Below, piece by piece: positions 1 to 6,475 of a stretch of DNA of 21,467 nucleotides. The translations under genes and the position numbers were made by a program. The stretch is from positions 1 through 21,467 of the forward strand of contig CAZRJP010000013.1 of assembly GCA_964600865.1 (NCBI GenBank). The letters are read 5' to 3'. The stretch comes from WJLC01 sp964600865 (GTDB lineage Archaea; Nanobdellota; Nanobdellia; Pacearchaeales; GW2011-AR1). Positions within the stretch are counted from its first letter, which is position 1; every line of letters starts with the position of its first letter. The notes below the pieces were generated by a model. That model was not told the origin of the DNA. It ran no database searches and was given only the letters and a program-made list of their open reading frames with translations.

Positions 1-24
1 AGCATTTTGTTTTTATATTTGATA

Positions 25-44
25 CCTCGCCCTTTAGGGCGGGG
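25..44. repeat. GC-rich hairpin resembling an IS200/IS605 transposon end
   Basis: Arms CCTCGCCC (25-32) and GGGCGGGG (37-44) pair around the loop TTTA, with one T-G wobble, and stand out sharply from AT-rich surroundings. Compact hairpins of this form are common at the ends of IS200/IS605 elements and TnpB-associated RNAs in archaea. No tnpA or tnpB is visible in the window, so this is either an element edge whose body lies before position 1, a solo relic, or an ordinary terminator. The mobile-element reading is inference. Confidence 0.4.
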
Positions 45-130
45 TTATTCATTTTGTAATTATCTTACTGTTAAACCATTAAGTACTCTAAACTATTTAT
101 AAAAATAAGAATTAATAAAACCCCCAATGT

Positions 131-174
131 AACTTTTTCATAAATATATGAAAGAAAAATTTCTTTAAAAAGTT
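131..174. other. Perfect three-way-junction fold in AT-rich DNA
   Basis: An outer stem AACTTTTT (131-138) with AAAAAGTT (167-174) encloses two adjacent hairpins: CATA/TATG around AATA (139-150) and AAAGAAA/TTTCTTT (151-166). Every junction is flush, with no unpaired base between helices. The stems are A+T-rich and individually weak, so chance is a real alternative. Apart from this fold and the hairpin at 25-44, bases 1-293 hold nothing I recognise. Confidence 0.3.
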
Positions 175-265
175 GTTGAAAAATATAAAGAGATTAAATT
201 TTTGTTACTTACCTAAAAAGGCAAAAGCACAGTAGAAAAATTTTTCTTTTTATAATCAGATAATT

Positions 266-276
266 TTATTAAAATA
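266..276 (+). promoter_or_regulatory. TATA-like box for the zinc-ribbon gene
   Basis: TTATTAAAATA is centred about 23 bases before the ATG at 294, which would give a transcript starting at or beside the start codon. Confidence 0.45.
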
Positions 277-293
277 CTTTAATTACAATAATT

Positions 294-458
294 ATGCCAA
301 AGAAAAAACCAAGGCAAAAATGCCCTCATTGTGATAGCACAAGAATAACATTTAATGAGAAAGGTGAAATGCACTGTAAAAAATGTGACTTTGTTAATTC
401 TAAAGAAAAAAAGAGCAAGTGGATCGCATTTAGTACTGCTGACAAAAGTAATGAATAA
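294..458 (+). CDS. Small zinc-ribbon protein (54 aa)
   Basis: This 54-residue protein starts at an ATG preceded by a TATA-like box and ends at TAA. It has two CxxC knuckles, C10-P-H-C13 and C28-K-K-C31, separated by 14 residues. That is the spacing of a small rubredoxin-like or TFIIB/TFIIS-like zinc ribbon. The N-terminus and the region after the second knuckle are lysine-rich, which suggests nucleic-acid contact, but no target can be named. The reading frame is supported by the motif, the promoter and the stop. Small stand-alone zinc ribbons are common in archaea and are often missed in annotation. The function is unknown; a transcription or translation accessory role is only a guess. Confidence 0.7.
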   Translation: MPKKKPRQKCPHCDSTRITFNEKGEMHCKKCDFVNSKEKKSKWIAFSTADKSNE

Positions 459-484
459 AAAATCACCTTTTTATTCCCGAAATG

Positions 485-529
485 CTTTTAAACTGTATTT
501 CTCTTTATGGTTCAAATAAAAAATGAGGT
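485..529 (+). promoter_or_regulatory. TATA box and Shine-Dalgarno for the acidic microprotein
   Basis: CTTTTAAACT (485-494) predicts a start near 516. TGAGGT (524-529) then lies 6 bases before the ATG at 536. A 9-codon ORF at 507-536 (starting ATGGTTCAA) ends in TAATG overlapping this ATG, so translational coupling is also possible if transcription begins further upstream. Confidence 0.45.
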
Positions 530-535
530 ATCATA

Positions 536-628
536 ATGGAAGACGAATTCATCGATGATGAAGAGATAGATAAAGAAGATGACCAGGACAATCTTGATGA
601 AGAGATAGATGACTGGGAATTAGATTAA
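536..628 (+). CDS. Acidic microprotein (30 aa)
   Basis: A 30-residue ORF, unusually acidic: about half of its residues are Asp or Glu (for example FIDDEEIDKEDD). It contains two related EEID segments, and one Trp near the C-terminus. The start is supported by a well-placed GAGGT six bases upstream and a TATA-like box. I do not recognise a family. Such short acidic peptides may bind basic proteins or metal ions, but nothing here shows that. It could instead be a chance ORF; the Shine-Dalgarno is the main argument for translation. The neighbouring genes are a zinc-ribbon protein upstream and, on the other strand, a metalloprotease. Confidence 0.5.
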   Translation: MEDEFIDDEEIDKEDDQDNLDEEIDDWELD

Positions 629-674
629 TCTAAGCTTTTTACTTTTTCTTTTATTTAATTTTTTAGAAATTATT

Positions 675-789
675 AAACTTTTAATGAAACAACATTATTT
701 TGTTTATGTTAAATATATGTTAGATTTTAGATGTTTAAGAGTTAGAAAATAATCTCAAACCTTTAATGAAACAACATTATTTTGTTTAT
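675..789 (-). repeat. Duplicated 33-bp tail of the metalloprotease gene
   Basis: Bases 757-789 contain the last codons of the metalloprotease. They recur at 675-707 with a single mismatch (T679 versus C761). Read on the minus strand, the extra copy also encodes KQNNVVSLKV followed by a stop codon (TAA instead of TGA), preceded closely by an in-frame stop. Similarity fades into the sequence after both stops. It looks like a remnant of a tandem paralogue or a small local duplication. It is too short to be a gene. Confidence 0.75.
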
Positions 790-1657
790 CCAATTCTTCA
801 AAATCTGCCTCAATGACTAATTCAATTAATTTAGGATTAATATCTGAAACCCAAATATTTGTTAAAATGATTTTTGTTCCTTTACCAATACCTAAATTAT
901 CTAATTCAACTTCTTCAATTTCCTCATTATCCACATAAACTTTAACTGCTGATTCTTTTGCCTGACTTAACCCATTATTTCTAATACTAAAATTTAGATT
1001 AAGGTATCTTCCCTTCATTGTGGCAAACGTTTCATTTGGCTCAAAGGTTAAATCTGGGTTGCTTTCAATAGAATATAATCCATTAATTAGTTCAATATTA
1101 TCCCCCCCAATTGTTTGGCTACATGAAGAATAATTATACATTATATTATTTTTATTTTCAGAATGAGTAAATCCTAAAACATGGAAGAGTTCATGTATTG
1201 CTACATTTGGTTTAGAACATTTAGAATCTCTTATTAAAAGAATAGTTCCAGATAATATAACATTAAAATTTCCTGCCTTTACAATTTGAGTAGGACCACC
1301 CTCACCCGCAATAAACAATCCTTCCTTAAATCTTGTTGTTTCATCACATGTAATTTTTATTTCAGCATTTTCTTTTTCATAAAAATCTAACATAGTTAAA
1401 TTGCTAACAATATCAAAAGCATCTAACATATCATTTCTTTTTTTTAAAGAACATTCATGAATGTTATAACTTATTTCCCTTTCAGGAAACCTCATATTTT
1501 CATAAAATTGCATTTTAATATTACTTGTTTCTAAGGTAAAATTATTGTTTACTTCTTCTAATGAAAATTCTAATTCTCTAAAAGGAACAAGATAATAAAC
1601 AAGAAGTAAAACTACAATTAAAATTGTTATAAATCCAATAAATGTATGCTTGCCCAT
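755..1657 (-). CDS. Membrane-anchored matrixin-like zinc metalloprotease with CARDB-like domain
   Basis: A 300-residue protein with an N-terminal signal-anchor helix (about residues 6-25), so most of it should face outside. The zinc site is the extended metzincin motif H155-E-x-x-H159-x-x-G-x-x-H165 in HELFHVLGFTH, followed by N-I-M at 171-173, which fits the Met-turn of matrixin-type peptidases (M10 family). H155, H159 and H165 would bind zinc and E156 would be the catalytic base. The C-terminal part from about residue 205 resembles a CARDB beta-sandwich, with the usual 'x-x-L-N-F-S-I-R-N-N-G' start and a 'D-x-x-N-N' ending. No inhibitory propeptide cysteine switch is evident. The ATG is 25 bases after the centre of a TATA box, suggesting a leaderless mRNA. 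It may act on surface or host proteins; the substrate is unknown. Confidence 0.85.
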   Translation of the reverse strand: MGKHTFIGFITILIVVLLLVYYLVPFRELEFSLEEVNNNFTLETSNIKMQFYENMRFPEREISYNIHECSLKKRNDMLDAFDIVSNLTMLDFYEKENAEIKITCDETTRFKEGLFIAGEGGPTQIVKAGNFNVILSGTILLIRDSKCSKPNVAIHELFHVLGFTHSENKNNIMYNYSSCSQTIGGDNIELINGLYSIESNPDLTFEPNETFATMKGRYLNLNFSIRNNGLSQAKESAVKVYVDNEEIEEVELDNLGIGKGTKIILTNIWVSDINPKLIELVIEADFEELDKQNNVVSLKV

Positions 1658-1674
1658 AAAGCAAAGAGATGGAT

Positions 1675-1688
1675 GTTATATATAAAAT
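1675..1688 (-). promoter_or_regulatory. TATA box for the metalloprotease
   Basis: On the minus strand the sequence reads ATTTTATATATAAC, centred about 25 bases before the ATG at 1657, predicting a leaderless transcript. Confidence 0.6.
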
Positions 1689-1732
1689 TATTGAAATAAA
1701 AATAAAAAAATAAAAAAATAAGAAATCAGAAT

Positions 1733-2221
1733 TTATTCTGCTGATTCAGCAGATTGTTCTTCTGAAGCTTCTTCACTTTCAGAGTCATTAGACTCATCAC
1801 TTGATTCTTCACTTTCAGATTCACTTGAAGTATCTTCTGAACTAGTATCTTCTGAAGCTTCTTCACTTTCAGATTCACTTGCTTCATCTCCCTGAGATTG
1901 TTCTGCTTCTGCAGAACCTTCAGGTGCTTCTGGAACTTCATCTTCACTTGAAGTATCCTCTGAGCTAGTATCTTCTGAAGCTTCTTCACTTTCAGAGTCA
2001 TTAGACTCATCACTTGATTCTTCACTTTCAGATTCACTTGAAGTATCCTCTGAGCTAGTATCTTCTGACTTAGCTTCTTCTGAAGATTCTCCTGCTACCT
2101 CTTGTTGTGTTGCAGTTTCTTCTGAAGATTCGTTTGACTCCTCTGAAGTCTGATTTTCATCTTGTTCATTACTTTCAGAACTTTCTTGAGGAGTGTTTTG
2201 TGTTTGTTCGTTTTCCTCCAT
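1733..2221 (-). CDS. Ser/Glu-rich, highly acidic low-complexity protein (162 aa)
   Basis: Almost the whole 162-residue protein consists of Ser, Glu, Asp and Thr, with repeated blocks such as SEDTSSEDTSSE and SESEESSDESNDSESEEAS. A short Pro/Ala/Glu/Gln segment (EVPEAPEGSAEAEQ) interrupts the repeats. It has no signal peptide, membrane segment, cysteine or aromatic core, so it should be intrinsically disordered and strongly negative. The start ATG has AGAGGT 8 bases upstream and a TATA box further up. The function is not recognised; similar proteins can be phosphoserine-rich, cation-binding or chaperone-like for basic proteins. Its divergent neighbour encodes an oxidoreductase with a polylysine tail, so a charge partnership is conceivable but unproven. 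Recent internal duplication is clear at DNA level. Confidence 0.7.
   Translation of the reverse strand: MEENEQTQNTPQESSESNEQDENQTSEESNESSEETATQQEVAGESSEEAKSEDTSSEDTSSESESEESSDESNDSESEEASEDTSSEDTSSEDEVPEAPEGSAEAEQSQGDEASESESEEASEDTSSEDTSSESESEESSDESNDSESEEASEEQSAESAE
1758..2068. repeat. 98-bp direct repeat inside the acidic protein gene
   Basis: Bases 1758-1855 and 1971-2068 match with only two differences (1835 versus 2048 and 1841 versus 2054), offset by 213 bp, which is exactly 71 codons. A shorter related piece lies at about 1942-1978. The near-identity points to recent in-frame duplication. Confidence 0.85.
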
Positions 2222-2229
2222 TATATTTT

Positions 2230-2275
2230 ACCTCTATTTAATTCAGAAGAAAAAAGAGAAAACCACTTTTAAAAG
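2230..2275 (-). promoter_or_regulatory. TATA box and Shine-Dalgarno for the acidic protein gene
   Basis: On the minus strand CTTTTAAAAG (2275-2266) predicts a start near 2244. AGAGGT (2235-2230) then precedes the ATG at 2221 by 8 bases. This gene thus has a short Shine-Dalgarno leader, unlike most others here. Confidence 0.5.
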
Positions 2276-2339
2276 TTTTGTATCACTCACCAAGAGTATT
2301 CCAAGAAATATTTCTTTTAGATAATTTATAACAATTATT

Positions 2340-2350
2340 CTTATAAATTG
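2340..2350 (+). promoter_or_regulatory. TATA box for the oxidoreductase gene
   Basis: CTTATAAATTG is centred about 30 bases before the ATG at 2375, favouring that ATG over the in-frame TTG at 2348, which lies inside the box. Confidence 0.55.
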
Positions 2351-2374
2351 TTTTCATCTCTCTTCTTTGTTAAA

Positions 2375-3751
2375 ATGCCAGAAACTAAACCATTAAACCT
2401 TTTAGTAATAGGAGCAGGAGATAGAGGTAATCTTTTTGGAGAGATTGCAGTTAATTATGGAGCAAGAATTGTAGCTGTTGCAGATATATCTGAAAAGATG
2501 AGAGAATTAATGGCTGAGAAACATGATATTCCTATTGAAAGGATGTTCCCTTCTGGTACGGAAGCTTTAGAATCAAAGTTGCCTTTTGATGCCGTTTATA
2601 TTGCTTCTCCAGATAAAACTCATTACAAACTAGCTATAAAAGCCCTGAAGGAGAATTACAATGTCTTGCTAGAAAAACCAATGGCAACAACCCCAAAACA
2701 ATGCACAAAACTAATTAAAGCTCAAGAAAAATCAAAAAAAGCCCTAATGATTTGTCATGTTCTAAGATACGCGCCCTTCTTTCAAAAAATAAAAGAAATT
2801 ACAGATTCAAGAGAAATAGGAAATATAAAAACAATTAATTTAATTGAAGATGTGGCTTATTGGCATTTTGCCCATAGTTATGTTAGAGGTAATTGGGCCA
2901 AAGAGAGTACTTCTTCTCCAATAATTTTAGCAAAGAGTTGCCATGATTTAGATATTATTGCATGGTTATCAAATTCAAAACCTAAAAAAGTTATATCAAC
3001 AGGTAAACTAACTACATTCAAAAAAGAAAATGCTCCAAAAACTTCAACTGATAGATGCATTGATTGTCCAATTAAAGATTGTTTATATGATTCAAGAAAA
3101 TTTTATTTAAACCATAAACCACCAATACATTGGCCATACAAGGTTATATCTCCAGAAGATACAAGTGAAGAAGGGAGATTAGAAGCAATTAAAACAGGCC
3201 CATATGGAAAATGCGTGTTTAAATGTGATAATGATGTTGTAGATAATCAAGATGTAATAATTGAATTTGAAAATGATATAACTGCAAATTTTTCTTTAAG
3301 ATTTGGTGGTGAAAAAACAACAAGAAAAATCTTTATTCAATTTGAAAGAGGAGAATTGTCTGGAGATTTAAATAAAGGAAAAATTAACGTAATAAAATAT
3401 ACTGGAAGAAGGAATGAAGCTAAAAAAGAAGAGATAGACACTCAAGAAAGAGGGGGACATGGGGGCGGAGATGCTTTTTTAGTAAAAGATTTCTTTGATA
3501 TCATCAGCTCTCAAAGCTATGAAAATTCACTAACTTCTGCACAAAAATCCCTTCAATCACACTTACTTGCTTTTGCTGCAGAGAAATCAAGAAAAACAGG
3601 TAAATTAGGAAAAGTTATTAATTATTCTAAGTATTTGGATAGTTTAGTAACTACACCTAAGAAATCCAAGAAAAAGAAGAAATCTCGACGGAAAAAGAAA
3701 AAGAGGAAGAAAAAGAAGAAAAAGAAATCTAAAAAGAAAAAGAAAAAGTAG
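2375..3751 (+). CDS. Gfo/Idh/MocA-family NAD(P)-dependent oxidoreductase with lysine-rich C-terminal tail
   Basis: A 458-residue protein from the ATG at 2375. The Rossmann nucleotide-binding start is V-I-G13-A-G-D-R-G18, and the family's E100-K-P102 motif, which includes the conserved lysine, is present in VLLEKPMATT. A cysteine-bearing insert (DRCIDCPIKDC, then GKCVFKCDNDVVDNQDV) is typical of a large subgroup of this family. Members oxidise or reduce sugars or cyclitols; the substrate here is unknown, but the adjacent glycosyltransferase points to glycan metabolism. The odd part is the last 31 residues (428-458), which hold 24 Lys, 3 Arg, 3 Ser and 1 Pro. Lysine codons alternate AAA and AAG, avoiding long A runs. 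The catalytic domain is complete without the tail. The start was chosen from the TATA spacing. Confidence 0.85.
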   Translation: MPETKPLNLLVIGAGDRGNLFGEIAVNYGARIVAVADISEKMRELMAEKHDIPIERMFPSGTEALESKLPFDAVYIASPDKTHYKLAIKALKENYNVLLEKPMATTPKQCTKLIKAQEKSKKALMICHVLRYAPFFQKIKEITDSREIGNIKTINLIEDVAYWHFAHSYVRGNWAKESTSSPIILAKSCHDLDIIAWLSNSKPKKVISTGKLTTFKKENAPKTSTDRCIDCPIKDCLYDSRKFYLNHKPPIHWPYKVISPEDTSEEGRLEAIKTGPYGKCVFKCDNDVVDNQDVIIEFENDITANFSLRFGGEKTTRKIFIQFERGELSGDLNKGKINVIKYTGRRNEAKKEEIDTQERGGHGGGDAFLVKDFFDIISSQSYENSLTSAQKSLQSHLLAFAAEKSRKTGKLGKVINYSKYLDSLVTTPKKSKKKKKSRRKKKKRKKKKKKKSKKKKKK

Positions 3752-3827
3752 TGACTAAATCCCAAAATTTATAAAGATAGAAAAAGCCGAATTAGTAACA
3801 AGAAAACACATAAATTAACTAATTAAA

Positions 3828-4073
3828 ATGGCAAAATCAAAAATACAAAAAAACCTTTATAACACCGCAATAATAGGTGCTGGAGGAAATCGTGAACACA
3901 AGTGTACTACAAAAAACAAAAAAGCAGAAACTAATTTTAAACTAACTTCAATAGTTGAATTTAATCAAAAAAGAAGAGAAACATACATTGATAGTTTTCC
4001 TGAATTCTTTAAAGCTGAAAAATCAAGAAAATCAGGAGAAGAGTATATTTATCAAGTCAAAAATGTTAAATAA
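3828..4073 (+). CDS. Truncated Rossmann-fold oxidoreductase-like fragment (81 aa)
   Basis: The 81-residue product begins like a Gfo/Idh/MocA Rossmann domain: YNTAIIGAGG, then a strand/helix LTSIVEFNQKRRE that resembles the 'V-A-V-x-D-x-x-x-x-R' step of the family. The fold stops there, with no EKP motif and no substrate domain, compared with about 330 residues or more in a full enzyme. Its stop codon overlaps the start of the glycosyltransferase (ATGTTAAATAA), so the remaining ORF may be kept as a translational lead-in to that gene. It is probably a degraded paralogue of the gene just upstream, or a very diverged small protein. The assignment rests on the glycine motif alone and is weak. Confidence 0.5.
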   Translation: MAKSKIQKNLYNTAIIGAGGNREHKCTTKNKKAETNFKLTSIVEFNQKRRETYIDSFPEFFKAEKSRKSGEEYIYQVKNVK

Positions 4074-5412
4074 AATAAAATATAATTTTAAAAAACTTTT
4101 AAAAAAACCATTTAAGGTTGGTATTATTACTTATCGTTATCCTAGTGAAAACGCCACTAATACTGGGGTAGGGATACACTGCCATTATCTTTCTAAAGAA
4201 TTAACTAAACTAGGATGTGAAGTTCATATATTTTGTTTTGGAAAAGGTAAATTCAATAAATCAGAATATTTAGGAGAGGGTAAACTAGTAATACATAGAA
4301 TTAATACTAAGGTTCCTTCAGTTGCTTCAGATGAATATTTAGGGAGATGGCTTTCAGGTTTTGTTTTTGATAATAAAGTTATGGAAGAAGTTGTTAAGGA
4401 AAACTCTATAGAACCCTTTGATATAATCCACAGTAATGGGAGGTTATTAGGAGGTATTTTTGTTTCAAAATATCTAGGAGATATTAAATGGATTAATACT
4501 GTACACTCTCTTGAAAAAAATAGATTAAGATTTATGCCTAGTGAAGAAAAAAAGTATGCTAATATTTTTAAATGGATGGAAGAAACAATAAAACATGCAG
4601 ATGCAGTTGTTTCTGTTTCACAAAATCTTAAACAAGAAATCTTAGATGGTTATGATGTTAAAGAAAAAAAGGTGTATCACATACCAAATGGTGTAGACAG
4701 AGAATTATTTAGACCAAATAAAAAAATCCCTGAAGAAAAAAAGATTTTGTATGTTGGAAGATTTAATTTAGAAAAAGGAATAGATCTTTTACCTAGAATT
4801 ATTAATACTGTTTTACATCATGATAAAGAATTGAAATTTGAAGTTATTGCTTCAGATAAAAAACTTTCTCCTTCATTAAAAAAAGTGGAAAAGAAATTTA
4901 AACTTCTTGAAAATAAATATCCTAAAAGATTTATTTGGCAAAAAGAAATTATTGGTAGAGAAGAAATAGCAAAAAAATACAATGAATCAATGATTGTTAT
5001 TCAACCCTCATTATATGAATCATTTGGAATGACTGTTTTAGAAGCAATGTCTTGTGGAACCGCAGTAATTGTTTCAGATAGAGGCGCATTATCAGAAGTT
5101 ATAGGAAATGCAGGTATTGTAGTTCCTTTAAATGCTAGGTCTTTTGCAAGAGAAATATTAAAATTAGTAAAGGATTACAAACTTAGGGAAAGATATGTTA
5201 GAAGAGGTATTGAAAGATCAAAGAAATTTGGATGGGATGAAATAGGTAAGCAAACTCTTGAATTATATAGATTAATAACAGGGAAATTCCAAGATGAAAA
5301 AGCAGCTAAAAGAATTCAAGAAGGGCTTAAAAATTTAGAAGAATTACATGAGAATGGCTCTAAATCAAAAGAACCTATTAATCCTAACATAACAAAAACA
5401 ACAAACAATTAA
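4063..5412 (+). CDS. GT4-family glycosyltransferase
   Basis: A 449-residue GT-B-fold enzyme. The N-terminal half shows a nucleotide-sugar transferase start (KVGIITYRYPSENATNTGVG) and a W-I-N-T-V-H-S acceptor-side motif. The C-terminal half has PNGVDRELFRP, ILYVGRFNLEKGID and the E319-x7-E327 signature in ESFGMTVLEA, followed by GTAVIVSDRGALSEV, all characteristic of retaining GT4 enzymes. It would transfer a sugar from a nucleotide-sugar donor at the cytoplasmic face; donor and acceptor are unknown. An upstream TTG at 3955 is in frame, but the ATG at 4063 fits the family's start and overlaps the preceding stop by 11 bases, suggesting coupling. The C-terminal 35 residues are charged and Asn/Lys-rich. 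It may help build the glycans implied by the sequon-rich surface protein (inference). Confidence 0.9.
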   Translation: MLNKIKYNFKKLLKKPFKVGIITYRYPSENATNTGVGIHCHYLSKELTKLGCEVHIFCFGKGKFNKSEYLGEGKLVIHRINTKVPSVASDEYLGRWLSGFVFDNKVMEEVVKENSIEPFDIIHSNGRLLGGIFVSKYLGDIKWINTVHSLEKNRLRFMPSEEKKYANIFKWMEETIKHADAVVSVSQNLKQEILDGYDVKEKKVYHIPNGVDRELFRPNKKIPEEKKILYVGRFNLEKGIDLLPRIINTVLHHDKELKFEVIASDKKLSPSLKKVEKKFKLLENKYPKRFIWQKEIIGREEIAKKYNESMIVIQPSLYESFGMTVLEAMSCGTAVIVSDRGALSEVIGNAGIVVPLNARSFAREILKLVKDYKLRERYVRRGIERSKKFGWDEIGKQTLELYRLITGKFQDEKAAKRIQEGLKNLEELHENGSKSKEPINPNITKTTNN

Positions 5413-5443
5413 ACTTAAAAAGATAAAAATCTTGCTTTTTACA

Positions 5444-6013
5444 ATGGCTCTATACAATACATTAGAAGAGGTGTCAACTCATGAACTTGTTCTAAGAGGA
5501 TTGTCATCATTAGGAATAATCCTTTTTGGTTTTTTATTAGGAAGATTAGTTAATTGGAGCCTAGATAGAATTTCTAAAAAATTAGAATTACACAAGCATA
5601 TTAAAAAAGGATTTATTGATTTGACCTTATTTATAATTAGATGGTCTATCTACATAACCTTCATTAATCTTGCACTAAATCATTTAGAAATACCACAAGT
5701 CACTGATTTTGTTTCAACGGTGTTAATAACAATTCCTGCATTTGCAGCAGGACTATTATTACTTATATTAGGTCTTGCTCTAGCATTTTACTTAAAGAAA
5801 ATAATACAGATTAGTGAGGAAGGAGCAGCATGGAATTTTATATCTCAAGTAGTATTTTATTTTGTATTAATGATAGTAGGAATTTATGCATTAAAAACAG
5901 CATTACTTCCTTTAGAGAATATAGTAAGAAATAGTATTATAATAAGTAGCGTAGTAATATACTCTGCAGGCATTGTTTATTATTTAACAAAAAAACAATT
6001 GAGACATCATTAA
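5444..6013 (+). CDS. Multi-pass membrane protein, MscS-type conserved TM-helix family-like
   Basis: A 189-residue protein with five predicted hydrophobic helices (about residues 16-38, 60-78, 88-113, 128-148 and 157-178). The pattern LGIILFGFLLGRLVNW, then charged loops and A-A-G-L-L-L-L-I-L-G-L-A-L-A, resembles the 'conserved TM helix' module found in small MscS-related channel proteins, but the MscS beta domain and pore glycine-alanine helix are not clearly present. The ATG at 5444 is preferred over the TTG at 5432 because the ORF upstream of it is short and featureless. It sits 31 bases after the glycosyltransferase gene, so it is likely in the same transcript, and is followed one base later by a small membrane protein gene. 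The exact function is unknown. Confidence 0.7.
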   Translation: MALYNTLEEVSTHELVLRGLSSLGIILFGFLLGRLVNWSLDRISKKLELHKHIKKGFIDLTLFIIRWSIYITFINLALNHLEIPQVTDFVSTVLITIPAFAAGLLLLILGLALAFYLKKIIQISEEGAAWNFISQVVFYFVLMIVGIYALKTALLPLENIVRNSIIISSVVIYSAGIVYYLTKKQLRHH

Positions 6014-6014
6014 A

Positions 6015-6167
6015 ATGTCAAAGACATTTCTAAATTATAATCAACAAGGGATATTTCTTTTAGTTGCCTTAGCATTAATATGGGCTCCAATACCCTATAT
6101 TCCTGCAAGAGAAATAGGTTCTTTAATCATCTTATTATTAGGAATTTATAATTTGATTCTTAGATGA
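6015..6167 (+). CDS. Small two-helix membrane protein (50 aa)
   Basis: A 50-residue ORF starting one base after the stop of the preceding membrane protein gene (TAAAATG). It has two hydrophobic segments: GIFLLVALALIW at about 12-23 and GSLIILLLGIYNLIL at about 35-49. They are joined by the short loop APIPYIPAREI, giving a hairpin that would insert with both ends on one side. The tight spacing and the in-frame stop support a real gene cotranscribed with its neighbour. No family is recognised; a small subunit or regulator of the upstream membrane protein is plausible (inference). Confidence 0.7.
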   Translation: MSKTFLNYNQQGIFLLVALALIWAPIPYIPAREIGSLIILLLGIYNLILR

Positions 6168-6220
6168 TTAATAACAATAATTTTTTTAAGAAAGCTGAAG
6201 GAATAATAAAATCATTGTAA

Positions 6221-6466
6221 TCAATATCTTTTTCTTAACACTTTTTTTCTAATATATTTCTTAACCTTATTATCTTTAGCAAGGTCTTCCCCTCTTAACG
6301 CTCTTTTATAATCTACATACTCCATAACACTAAATAAAATAATCAATTTACCTGTAATAACTATAAACCATCCAAAGAAGATACTAATTTGTAATGCATA
6401 TAAAACTAATACTCCCATAAATGTCAAAAATGTCCCAAATATTAAATCTCTTTCATATTTTTTCAT
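6221..6466 (-). CDS. Small two-helix membrane protein (81 aa)
   Basis: An 81-residue protein with two membrane segments (about 9-26 and 31-48) and a positively charged cytoplasmic tail (KDNKVKKYIRKKVLRKRY). By the positive-inside rule both ends lie inside. It starts 9 bases after the stop of the methyltransferase gene, so it is the last gene of a three-gene operon led by the large surface protein. I do not recognise a family. The 3' end converges with the plus-strand cluster across a short AT-rich gap (6168-6220). Confidence 0.65.
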   Translation of the reverse strand: MKKYERDLIFGTFLTFMGVLVLYALQISIFFGWFIVITGKLIILFSVMEYVDYKRALRGEDLAKDNKVKKYIRKKVLRKRY

Positions 6467-6475
6467 AATATTTTA

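Noticed and set aside
232..247. AGAAAAA/TTTTTCT palindrome followed by T's as a terminator
   Set aside because: Stem is made only of weak A/T pairs with no loop and no gene ends upstream on the plus strand.
1696..1722. The A/T simple repeat (runs of AATAAAAA) upstream of the acidic gene's 3' end
   Set aside because: Ordinary AT-rich low complexity in a very AT-rich genome, with no further structure.
1726..2037. A 103-aa Lys/Leu/Gln-rich ORF in another frame on the minus strand inside the acidic gene
   Set aside because: It is the frame shadow of the repetitive Ser/Glu gene, with repeats inherited from the same DNA and no promoter of its own.
1758..2068. Possible CRISPR-like repeats in the Ser/Glu gene
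   Set aside because: Units are codon-phased, near-identical over 98 bp with an in-frame offset of 71 codons, and there are no spacers or cas genes.
2348..2374. TTG start at 2348 for the oxidoreductase
   Set aside because: It falls in the TATA box and adds a nine-residue extension before a normal family start; the ATG at 2375 is at leaderless distance.
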